A stretch of DNA of 64,000 bases from Coleophoma eucalyptorum (Eukaryota; Ascomycota; Leotiomycetes; Helotiales; Dermateaceae). The first letter of the stretch is position 1. Each line of letters starts with the position of its first letter. Location of the stretch: positions 1-64,000 of the forward strand of contig JALRME010000042.1 in the NCBI GenBank assembly GCA_026120035.1, written 5' to 3'. Made by a program: the position numbers and the translations under genes. The notes under the pieces were generated by a model. That model saw nothing but the letters and a program-made list of their open reading frames with translations. It ran no database searches and was not told where the DNA came from. Positions 33,314 to 43,969 of the stretch are shown piece after piece.

Positions 33314-36300
33314 TCAAATGAAAGGGCTTGTATCAAACCTGAAGACGTACACCTGGCCAGAGTAGCAGCCTACCGCGATACAGCTCGCATGAATACTATG
33401 ACAAATTGGCCGGTAGCTTGGGGGAAGCCACATAATATCATTACCATTGCATCGTATCCAGCTTTCATCTCTACTAACTGAAAGAATTGTGGATGACCAT
33501 AGAGAATATAGACTAGAGCTGGTAGTATGCTGATGGCCCTCGGGCCTCTGCAGCGGCGTGCCTGCTGCTGCGTCCCAGAGCCGCACCGTGCCGTCGCCGG
33601 ATCCCGACGCCAGCTGCTTGCCGTCGGGGCTGAAGGCCACCAATGAGACCGTATCCTCATGGCCCTCGAGCGTCTGCAGCGGCGTGCCTGCTGCTGCGTC
33701 CCAGAGCCGCACCGTGCAGTCCATGGATCCCGACGCCAGCTGCTTGCCGTCGGGGCTGAAGGCCACCAATGAGACCGCACTCTTATGGCCCTCGAGCGTC
33801 TGCAGCGGCGTGCCTGCTGCTGCGTCCCAGAGCCGCACCGTGCAGTCGAAGGATCCCGACGCCAGCTGCTTGCCGTCGGGGCTGAAGGCCACCGACCAGA
33901 CCGGATACTTATGGCCCTCGAGCGTCTGCAGCGGCGTGCCTGCTGCTGCGTCCCAGAGCCGCACCGTGCCGTCGCCGGATCCCGACGCCAGCTGCTTGCC
34001 GTCGGGGCTGAAGGCCACCGACCAGACCGTATCCTTATGGCCCTCGAGCGTCTGCAGCGGCGTGCCTGCTGCTGCGTCCCAGAGCCGCACCGTGCCGTCG
34101 TCGGATCCCGACGCCAGCTGCTTGCCGTCGGGGCTGAAGGCCACCAATGAGACCGCACTCTTATGGCCCTCGAGCATTTGCAGCGGCGTGCCTGCTGCTG
34201 CGTCCCAGAGCCGCACCGTGCAGTCCATGGATCCCGACGCCAGCTGCTTGCCGTCGGGGCTGAAGGCCACCAATGAGACCGCACTCTTATGGCCCTCGAG
34301 CGTTTGCAGCAGGGGGCTCCAGTTTCTGGGAACCCGTGGAAGTTGGCGAATCCAGGGCGGAATGTCCCGCACAAACATTTGTCGAACAACGCTTTCTTCT
34401 GGAGCGAATATCAGGCTCGAAGTGTAGATTTGCAGTGGCGCCTGTTCAACTGCAGAACGAGACTGCCGGAGGGTTCGAAGTGCGTCGTGCAGCAGAGTGG
34501 TACAGGACGCCACCTTGCTAGGTTCGTGTCTCCTTGCTCTTGCTATTGTTCGTTCTAAGACTTGTTCTAAGACTTGTAATGCTCTCATTCCTACGTCGAC
34601 CTGCCCTAAAAGACTCAGTGCCTCAAACCAGTGGAGAAGATGAGAGCGAAGAAAATGATCGATGACACCTCCGTCTACGAAATAGGCTGGAAGGACTAGG
34701 CTACAGGCAGTATCATTGGCATAGCGGCAGAGATGGTCAGCCCAGAAGCAACAAGCATAATCAATCTTCCTAAGTTCATTACTAATGGTAGCCGACCGTG
34801 CCAGTGCCCCAGGAGCCTTTAATTTGCAGATGTCTTTCTTCAAAACCCTTGCCATCACACCCAGTGATAGCTTTGCAGCATTGTCATGTTCTCCAGGGAT
34901 TCCGGTTGGAAACAGCTCCTTGGCCGCGTCAGAAACGAGATAGTCCTTCGCCGACTGATGAACAAAATAGACACGGTTTTGTCGTATGATAAGAAATGAG
35001 CCGCATCGGTCAATCAACTCTATAGCGTCATTGATAGTAGGAACTTCGGCTATGACTAGTAGTTCTTCTAGTGATAATGGCCGGAAAGCTATACTCATTG
35101 AACGAAGTAGTTGTAAACAGGAGCTTTTGTCCTCTTCATCGACACTATTGATCTCTTTCAGCATCCTGGCATAAAGAGGCTGCAAGCCCTTGGGTAACTG
35201 CTTAAGAGTGTCGAGTGCTCTTCCACTTCTGGCCCTAGAGAGGCTTTTGCAGGCCAAAGCGACCCACAAAAAGGTTGAATCTGCTCGAGCACTGAGGACC
35301 TTTTCGACTTTATCCTGGAAACTGGATTCGTAACCCTTTCTTGTAGCAAGCTCCTGGACCTTGCGCTGGATAAAAATACGAACAGCATGAGCGATGTGCG
35401 CTTCATTAAGCTCTAAGCTGAGCATTTGACTATGTAGCTTTAGGATATCCGTAATTCCGATATAATTGCGGCTGGAGAGGAGCCATTTAACTGGGGAGGT
35501 CTTGGCGTACTGTGATATGAGATTGAGTAACTGATCCCTCTCTTCGCTAGCACTGCACTCGTCCAGCGCATCAATGACCAGGACCGTCTTCGGACTGCGC
35601 TCCAACAAGTGCTTTAGGATGTCGAAGAGCGCAAATACAGCGTTGGACCCATCAAGCTGGTGCTTGTGCGTCTTATAGCTCGAACAAAATGTCTCGCCGA
35701 GTTGTGGTTGATTCATCACGAATTTCCAGATTAGCCCACGAAGAATGGAAGCGGCATTGTTGAGTTGAAGGTCAGTATTCTGACAAAAGAAGAATGTGAT
35801 AGTCCAGCCTTTGCTTTCCCGCCGTCTCGAAAGTTCACGGATCAACGCTATAATCAGCATCGTCTTGCCCTTTCCGGGATCACCGTGAATCCAAAGAAGT
35901 GGCTGAGTATTATTGCATAGCCAGTCTTGAAGCTGTTGGTTCTCGAGGACCCAGGCGTAACAATCTCGGAGCAAAGCGTCTTTGGATTTCTCAATTCTTT
36001 CCATGTCAAGGGCAGGGTTTGTGGCATGCAGCTGATCGAGGTAGGTCTGCGTAGCCTCGTCGATTTGATGACTCTAGACATATCAGTTCTGCTCAACTAG
36101 AAGTTCGATTATGACTTACACGGTGCTCCGACTGCGATAACATATCCTTGATGCGATGCAACGCCTGACTATATGCTGGCGAGCTCTCGTGCTCGAACTT
36201 GATAATTGCTGAGTGATCCTCAGAAACTGGATGCTTGCTCTCTATTTCATCAGGTAATCCTAGCGTAGCACTTTCCATATGCGTAGCTATCACGGGAGAT

Positions 36301-37521
36301 CCAATGCGTGCAAATGACCCGTCATCCTTCTGTACAATGATGAGTTTGGGAGCTTTAAGGCATCAGTACCATCACTTACTTGAACCAGCCGGCTTGTAAG
36401 GGTGGTCTCATAGAAGCTCGCAATTTGACAATCTTGCTTAATGATATTGACAAAGCTGTCAAGACTCTGGCGCCAGTGGGATTCGTCGGTAACCTGATTA
36501 AGCCGGGTCTGCGATGTATTAGGGAACGTTACCACATTTAACATGTCTTCGACATCCATTCCACGATGTGGAACGGCAAAAAAGAGGAGTCCCCGGGTCG
36601 CCTTCAGTATGCTAGAGCCTTCTTGTTGATCTTTGACTAGAAACTGTATACATGAGCAACTATAGTCTTGAGAGACTTAAGAGGGGGGAGCGTACACTCT
36701 TTAGGATATTACCGCCAAAGCTATGAGCTACGAAGATGAGGGGGCGATCTGGGTCCTGTAGCAGTTAGCATAAATAATAGGATGCACTAAGCCAAGCCTA
36801 GCAATATCCATCAACTGACCTTATTTCGCGCGAGTCTTAAGGCGTTTATAAAGGCACGAGCGTAATCCAGTACATGACCGGTGTCAATCCCGGTGAGTGC
36901 AGATCTGTGTCCATATATCATGACTCTTGCATGTGGGAGGTCGTGTTGTAGGAAATGCCTCGGCCACATACGTTTCTGCCCAGACTTGGCCGCCCATGAG
37001 CCGTAAGCGTGGCTTCCAATGCCTGAGATGAAGACGATACTAAGAGGTCAGCATGATCACTAGGAACATGTAGGTCGCCTTACTCGGCATTCGGTTCTCC
37101 TTGGATGGGATAGATTTGGGTGAGGTCAAGAAACTCGTTATCGAAAGCGAGTTCCCGATTCTTAGACTGCGGAACTAAGCATGTCTTGCGCGGTCTTTCC
37201 AGCTCGGAGAGAAAGGATGGGAGGAATAGGAAATCGACAAGAGCAACATAGGTGTCTGCGCTGGTACAGGACGGTACGATCGTGAGGTCGTTGATGCAAT
37301 CGATGCCATCGGGCGAATGCATCTTGACGACGCCGATGACACACTCCTTAGCTTGCTCGGCATCGTTGGCTCGAATACTGCTGACGCGAACAGTGAAAGG
37401 CTTTCTCGTTTTTATCATAGAATCTGTCGTTCCAGGTCCGTTAGTACGAAGTCGCGAGCAGGAGTTACCACATACCATTATGCAGCGATGAGTTCAGCTC
37501 ATGCAACTCTAAGAGACTCAT
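33314..37521 (-). CDS. NLR: SERAC1-like hydrolase + NACHT + WD40 (HET-E/D architecture)
   Basis: Seven exons (37476-37521, 37084-37423, 36820-37039, 36696-36755, 36380-36643, 36120-36329, 33314-36073) join without a stop to 1299 residues. The N-terminal alpha/beta-hydrolase shows FISGIGSHAYGSW, then the nucleophile elbow AHSFGG and LLFFAVPHRG. The NACHT ATPase has P-loop HGDPGKGKT and Walker B LVIDALDEC. Six 42-residue WD40 repeats and a decayed seventh close the protein. This is the STAND layout of fungal heterokaryon-incompatibility receptors, here with a hydrolase in the effector position in place of a HET domain. It appears intact. It is cytosolic by type and is predicted to oligomerise when the WD40 part senses a non-self ligand. 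Confidence 0.9.
33548..34318 (-). repeat. Six near-identical 126-bp WD40-coding repeats
   Basis: Units of 126 bp encode EGHKxxVxxVAFSPDGKQLA...TVRLWDAAAGTPLQ. Differences cluster at the EGHK-SA/DT/YP-V-SL/WS positions and at the M/D/G/F-D-C/G positions. The framework codons are almost invariant. This is what is known for HET-E/HET-D-type repeats under concerted evolution and diversifying selection on the ligand face. The array is far more G+C-rich than its surroundings. Confidence 0.95.
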
Positions 37522-38540
37522 GGTGGAAGATCTGCGCGCAAATAGCTCGAGGTTGAGACGGCAGCATTGACGTGAGGATGCCCCATAAGAGATGCCAGAG
37601 CCTTGTTCCTATGCGCACACAGCAGCTCCATGGTGTAAAGGGCTACTCCAAGCGCCTTCGCGGCTGAAACGCAGGCACTTGTCATCAGGCATTGGGATTG
37701 AACTGTGGGGCTGTCGCGTAGATTCGAGAGACTAGTAGATGGCTTCAGGTAACCCAGCTTACTGAGTGCTTGGGACAAGAAGATTGATAGTAGAGAAAGA
37801 TAAGGCAAGCTCATCGTCAACTTGCCGATGAGTCCCCGCTAGGACAGTATCAAGCTTCAATCACGTGCAGTCATGGATTCTACCCCACTCTTCTTCAAAA
37901 TGACTGCTCAAACAAACTTGAGCAGGCATTACGATGTCGAGGTCCTCAGTCATATACCGTGGTATAAGATGTGGAGACGATTAAGATAGAAATATAAACC
38001 TAGAGTTTGAAACCCAGTTTACAAGGCTAAATGCAACCGTGATAGATTGATTGCTCTTTGGTGCAAGACACTATGGTATTCTGTATATTATTTTCGTACA
38101 TCTCCTCCACACCTTTCTTTCTTCGACTCCCAAGTATCATTTCATCTTCTTTCAGATCTGAGATTTACTCTACAGTGGTAACTTACCTTGATGGAATTGC
38201 AACGGTATACCCTTTCTGAACTGGGAAGGCGTCAATTCATTGCCGCGCTCGTCTGTACATGATCCTTAGTAGAGTGTAATATTGAGCAAAGCGGTTAAGG
38301 TAGTTCGATTCAGTCCTTCAAAATACTAAAGAATATAACAAAAGCACAAATTACTAGGAGCCTCAAATAAATGATTTCTATTATGGTGATCTAGGAAATA
38401 GGCTGTCTAGTTTTTGCAAAAGATTCCGTAGGTGTTCAACCTGTATAATTGCCTGGATCCAATATGTACGTCTCGGCGGATCGGACCAAAACAGTCCTGG
38501 TCTGAGCTCGCGGCCGGCCTTGGTCTTGCTTCCGTATAAT
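37522..38540. other. Intergenic between NLR and recombinase
   Basis: The NLR promoter and 5' leader should lie here. Minus-strand ORFs at 37518-37820 and 38407-38637 carry no recognisable domain; the second lies out of frame with the recombinase end. Confidence 0.4.
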
Positions 38541-40982
38541 TCAAGGTGCTTGGAGTTTTAGACCGTGTTTTCTTGCAGCGTGGTTGATAAAGTGAATCGT
38601 ACTTCCTAGGATGTCTAAACAACCGTGATATGGGCATGCTAAGGGTTCATCTGAGGTTCGGTAAGCAAGATGACGTTTAATGATATGTCTCTGAAGACTA
38701 TCAATGCGTCCATATTCATGCGTCCGCTTTTTGAGACCTGCTTCTTCATCACAGCCACAGAACGGGCAACGCATATTGCAATCCGGCTCTTGGATAACTT
38801 GCGCCTTTATTTCCTTTGATATCAATCCTCGAGAGCGTAGGATGCGAGGCTCTTGCGGACTGTCGTGACACTGTATTTTCTTTTTCTTGAACTGGTGAGC
38901 GCTTTCTTGTCGCTCACAAAGCCGAGCGAGCGCGCTAATAAGCCTTATACGGACCGCAAGGAATTCAGTCTCATCCAGACCTTCAAGGGATTGAAATAAC
39001 AAATCGACAACTTCTGTACGTTCTTCAATCTCGTACTTGATTGCTGAAGGTGTGAGCACCTCAGAAGGTACAATTCCCTGCAGCTGCTGATTTACCTCGA
39101 TTATATCGGTAGATTTATGAAACTCTTCAATGGCTTTCCGAAGTCGGGCTTCATATAGTTTGTTTCGTAGGCTGCCAATCTTGCGAAGAAATCTGTCGTG
39201 CCTTTCCCATAGATCCGTTCCTTCCGCCTCCTTTAGTGTCTGGAACCCGTGTTCCTTGATCAACTGTCTGCAAGAATCCCGTTTGTGGCAAAGATTTGTA
39301 AGCTGCGGGTCCTTACGAACCTCGAGCTTTTGTGCTTCAGTCAGTTCAACTGGTGCTTTGTCATGCCGAACTAAACGCCCTACTGCCCGAACTATGGCAT
39401 CCCTTCTAGTATGGCCAAGGTAGATAGCTTGACAGTCTCGGTCTATGAATGCTGGCATGTAGTATCGATCGTATGTGGACCTTGATCGGTGGCTCATAAT
39501 CTGGTTGCATTCTGATGGAGTAAGTTCTTCTAGAATATTGGATCAGCAGTGGAAGCACCATTCCAAGAACTGCACAAACCTGTCAAGTTTTTGCCAGAAC
39601 CTCTTCTGATATCATAAAATTCGAGATTTTTCTCGTACCGACAGGTACGGCCGAGGCGTACGAAGTAGCGCCTATACTTCGAATATTGGATGGATTTGGT
39701 ATCAGAGATACGTACCCCACGGTCAGTGTGCTCAATATCACGAAAGACGGGACGCTCGGCCCAGATTTCGTCCCAATGAAGACGAAGACGATCCTGCCCT
39801 GGTGGAATTACAAGACTATATATCTCCTCTGGGCAAGTGAGATTGTTCTTGAAGGCCTTGTCGGCAAAAGCTAGAGATAGAATATATAGGACGACACTGC
39901 ATGAGAGATTATCCTCTTCATCATAAAATGTAAATATCTTACTAGTGACATCCACCGGTCAATTTCATTCTAGATTCTAGTGGTGTAATAAACTTACTTC
40001 CTTGACTTTCCACCAGATCTCTTGGTGTTCCTCAAGTTCAATTTCATAGTAATAGTAGGGTACTGTGCCTTTGTAGATGCCGGGAAGAGCTGGAACTCGA
40101 TATCTTTGTACAAAAGTGGTTTCTCTCCAATGATCGCTCCAGGCCGTGAAGCTGTACAGCCAGCGATCACTAGTAGGGGGGATAATTGTACGCGGAGCCG
40201 TTCATGAGGGAACTTCTGTGTATCTCGAACCCAGTGCCCATTCTGGAGCACACAGAGGTCTTCAACATATAGAGCATGTTTTTCCTTCTCAGAGTTGTCG
40301 AGTTTAAATTCTGAAGTTATCTCGGGAATGAACTGCTTTGGGTTAGTAAATCTACGATAATAAGACAAACCCCTACATTATTTAGGTCATACAATACTAT
40401 ATCATTCATGTAGCGATGTGCCTTTCGTGAATATAGCATACTAAGAGCTTTCCAGTAGGTTAGGATACTCGATTCCTTTTTCACTCTAGAGTTCCTCACA
40501 CGCCAGAAGAGATATGCTTTGAATATTGTAATCTCGCAGGCAACCAGAGTATCATCTGCATCTACATCTGCATTCATTATACCGCAGAATCTTAGAGATT
40601 GTTAGTAAACAGTGGTGGTTTCTGACCAGATCGAGGCTTACTCCTTCCACTTCCTTTCCTCTCTCTCTATCATCTCAAGGGATTTGGTAGCAAGGTTTGA
40701 AAGTGTAGGTCCGGCTTTCTCAAATTCTGAAATATTCTCTCGAATTGCGTCCCCCTCTAGATCAATAAAAGATTCGCTATTGGAGTCCAAATCTGAGTGG
40801 TAATTATCATACTCGTCATTGCTGTCAATCGTATTCCGTGTCGGCCTCTGCAGACCAGTTGCACTAGTTTGAGAGGGTATTTTCAACCGCGATACAGAAC
40901 CTATGATATTGGCCTGCATCTGTGCCTCTCGAAGGCCTTTTCGTTGCCTGTGCCGACGTGGCTGGCTTGAAGGTATACGCAT
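38541..40982 (-). CDS. DUF3435 tyrosine recombinase, Starship captain candidate
   Basis: Five exons (40642-40982, 40377-40590, 39998-40332, 39580-39941, 38541-39529) join in phase to an uninterrupted 746 residues. A disordered N-terminus precedes a DNA-binding helical part (ILTYWKALSMLYSRKAHRYM). The DUF3435 catalytic part follows: Arg in AGCTASRPGAII, the DIRRGSG region, and MSHRSRSTYDRYYMP with the presumed nucleophilic Tyr. The tail has a zinc finger (CPFCGC, HIIKRH, then CPYHGC and HAARKHG). DUF3435 recombinases are the captains that excise and integrate Starship elements, usually as the first gene at the 5' end. On this strand the element's 5' boundary would lie to the right and its cargo to the left. 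Confidence 0.88.
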
Positions 40983-41369
40983 TGGTACTTAAAGTTCTGT
41001 AAGATGGTTGAGATCACTGTTAAAAAAAGAACTTGTGATATTTGGATGAACAAGACTAGCAAGGTAAGCGTTAATGGGGAGTAGAGGCACCTGTTCTTAT
41101 AGTACGGTATCACTGGCATCAACCTTAGTGCAAGGTACTGTAGTACTACCCTATTCTAGAGCTATACATTTTAGGAGTCAATTAGAGAGATAGAAAAGGT
41201 TAGGCAGAGCAAGGGTACCTTGTAAGTTTGCTTGTGGATCAATATAATGTCTGTTAAAGCAGCAGGATCACGTGCCAAAATGCATGGTTTTAGAAGTTAG
41301 CCGAGTGGAAAAGTTGCTTAAAACAGCGGGAGGTAACCTCCTGTTTCAGGCATTGAATTCACCTAGAAG
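40983..41369. promoter_or_regulatory. Region upstream of the recombinase; candidate 5' element boundary
   Basis: If the captain reading is right, the 5' terminus lies in or just right of this interval. An imperfect palindrome (GGGAGGTAACCTCC, about 41328-41341) stands out. I cannot identify the target-site duplication without the other end or an empty site. Confidence 0.4.
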
Positions 41370-42465
41370 TAGGTAATAGTAGAAATCTAAAGTCAAAATT
41401 AAGAGTTAGAGTCTAAAGTTGAAATTAATACTCAAAATCTAAGAGATACCTCCCCTCCTTTTGCTACCCCTATATACTAGGCAAAACCCCTATACTAAGC
41501 GAAAAACCAGTGGTTAAACCAGTGGTTAACCAGTGGGTGGTTTTTCAGATTTTCAAAAAACCAGCCCATATGGGTAGAAACCAGTGGGTGGTTTACAAAT
41601 TGAAAAACCAGCCCATGGGTACCCAGTGCGCAGCCTAGTTAGCAGCGCGAAGAGGAAAACAGCACTTGTGTACACTACCTGCTCAGTATACTACTGTACT
41701 TTATATAAAAAGCTGTTGTTTTTACCGTATACTATGTAGTTCTATATGAAACTTGAAATTAATTACTTTCGAAACAGTATAATAATTAATAATAATTACT
41801 TGGTTTCTTTTTTACAGTGTTAATATAAGTAAAGATAAGAAAGATTTAAAATTAAGGGTTAAATATGTGTTTATTTATGGATTAGTATGTAATTCAATCT
41901 ATAATAGCTTAAATTGGTAAGAATTACACTGGAAGTTGCTATTGTTGAGCACGCGTTCGTCCAAACATAGGTTGATGCTACCTACTTATGTATTCGGTAG
42001 GTATGTACAGTATTGCCTAGGTATATCGTAGGTAGGGGTAAGTAGCCTATGCAATCGACAAGGCAAAATAATATGAATATTTCTTCTATACATACCTACC
42101 TATGTAGTACGTATTAGTAATATAAGGAACATTGGTCAAGTAGGAAACAATAAGATAACAATAACCAGCATTTTTTTTTAATTTTTTGAGCTTACCTCAT
42201 TTCTTAGAAAATAAAGTCTAATATATAAGTAAGACTTTGAGCTAATCTAAGACTAATCACATGCCCCTTTTCTTTCAACAATTTATATAACCTATTTTAA
42301 TAAATTTCAATCACGTTTAGTTCAGATCTAAGTTGGCTTTAAATCTAATTCAAATCGGGCTTAAGACTTAAGTCGGGTTCAATCTCTAAGTCTGTAGTAG
42401 GGCTCTAAATTATTTTTCAAGATCAAGCCTTGATTAAGCAGACCCTATCGTTACCTACTACGGTC
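41370..42465. repeat. A+T-rich decayed repeat island
   Basis: No ORFs. At 41490-41635 a motif built from CCAGTGGTTAACCAGTGGG and CCAGCCCATATGGG recurs in both orientations. The AAAGTCAAAATTAAGAG-type stretch (41385-41440) recurs at 51640-51690, and 42010-42120 resembles 50580-50690. The low complexity and TA richness suggest a transposon decayed by RIP or similar. Confidence 0.7.
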
Positions 42466-42732
42466 CTTTTTGTATCTTTCGTACGAGACCTATAGGGGTT
42501 TGGATCAATATAAGGTTATTGTGCTCCCAAATACTAGTACCTCTGTCCTGCCTTTGATTCGCTTGTGTCAGGCATCCTTGGAGGGGTCCTCTGCTGTCCT
42601 TATAGCTAGGGCTAGGTAAGAGGGCTGCTGTAAGGACACAGGTTTGATCAAAAGCAGGATAGAGGTGTTTGGGAGCACAATAACCTTATATTGATCTGAA
42701 TCCTATATTTCACGTACGAAGGACACAAAAAG
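42466..42732. mobile_element. Fold-back element with about 95-bp imperfect inverted arms
   Basis: The arm at 42466-42570 (TTCGTACGAGACC then GGTTATTGTGCTCCCAAA) is reverse-complementary to 42637-42732, separated by about 65 bp. The arms differ at several positions, so it is not recent. Neither arm codes. A single arm copy lies at 50450-50550. Confidence 0.75.
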
Positions 42733-43401
42733 ATCAGAAGAAGCAGAAGAAAGAGACCATTTTCTGTGCCATATCCTCTTTATATGCTTCCTGGGTCCGA
42801 AACCCCTCCGACTCTAGTCATAGTCGCTTATGCTGGCGATTGGATCACGTGACATACATACTGGACAATCAAATTATGACCTCTGGGTAGATCAGGTTCT
42901 CACACCTTGCTGTACAGCTGGCCTGATGGCGAGCTGGGTACCCTAGATAAGCTGGCCACCTAGCTTAAGGAGGACGTTATGCTACGACAAGTGAAGGTGT
43001 CCGGGAACCAGCCAGAGAAGTGTCGACGCGAGGGGGGCAGCTGCCTCCGTAGAGTAGCTACAGCAGGAACAGGCAGACGCGACGGCCCTAGCGGAGGCGT
43101 AGGCGCTAGCCGCGACGTTGGAGGTTCCCCTGGCTTAGGTCAACGAGTTGCTTACGGATGACCGTAAGGGCTATATCCTACCCAAGCGAGGCTAGCGGAT
43201 TACGGCGTCATTACGCCGGCCCTCGATAAGCATAATGTCATGTACAGGTAAGGTAAGCCTTACATTACCTTACGACCGGCACTCGAAAATGAATCCTTCT
43301 TAATTACAAAAATATATTATTTCAAGAGGGCGACCATTATTTCATTCCTCCTTTCTTTTGTCTTCGGCTTTTAGTCTCGGGGTTCATTTCTTGGGATCAA
43401 G
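42733..43401. other. Repeat flank and promoter space
   Basis: The first 130 bp (to about 42860) match 50325-50450 in reverse complement, including GGTCCGAAACCCCTCCGACT. Then comes G+C-rich sequence with a short ORF (42979-43161) that has no motif, followed by the leader of the next gene. Confidence 0.5.
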
Positions 43402-43969
43402 ATGTATAGACCTTCCATTTTGTCGACGGCGACCTTTCTAGGTGTCGCCATCACCCAGGCTGTTTCGCTAAAACTGGGTGATAAGACAATCCGGGAATTT
43501 CGATATTGCCCACCTACCAAAGGTTCCGTGGGACAGGTACGTCCAAACCTGCTAAAATTCCTGCCTATCGGGGGATATCCAGTGACACTTTGAAATCTGG
43601 CTACAGATGCAGGCATGTGTTGCCAGTGCAGCAGATAATTTAATAGGCGCTAGCTCTGTTAGAGTATCATATGGCATCGATAAAGGAGAGACCATTACAG
43701 TGCAGATGGATTGCAAAAATGTCCGACTTCGACAGGATCCAATTATTACGATTCTTTCGACATTTTTTAATGACGGCCAAAACTCTGGAGATGGCCCTGT
43801 TACATCATCACTTGACACTCAAAACATCGGTGGATGTGGAGAGTCCGGTCTAAGGCCATGGACTGTAGTTGTGAACGAGACTATTAGTGCTGACATGATT
43901 ATTGAGGTATGTGCATTTTTCAAGTCTCTGGACGCCTGGACTGATGGCTGGATCAAAGTCCTGGTCTAG
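43402..43969 (+). CDS. Signal-peptide N-terminal exons, probably 5' part of the next gene
   Basis: Exon 43402-43536 encodes a signal peptide (ILSTATFLGVAITQAVS). After an intron (43537-43606) a second exon continues with an extracellular-looking stretch containing two Cys (MDCKNV, GGCGESG). Read alone it stops at 43969 (165 residues). A consensus donor (GTATGT, 43907) and an acceptor (43958) would instead splice it in phase 0 into the hydroxylase-dehydrogenase ORF, giving 615 residues. I find the joined model slightly more likely, because the intron is typical in size and phase. The domain is unknown to me. Confidence 0.5.

Noticed and set aside
33558..34427. Long plus-strand ORF opposite the WD40 repeats
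   Set aside because: Same cause: repetitive G+C-rich coding sequence keeps other frames open.
38407..38637. Extra minus-strand ORF after the recombinase
   Set aside because: It is in a different frame from the recombinase terminus and has no motif.
42979..43161. 60-codon G+C-rich ORF in the repeat flank
   Set aside because: Gly/Arg-rich random-looking sequence with no homology signature.
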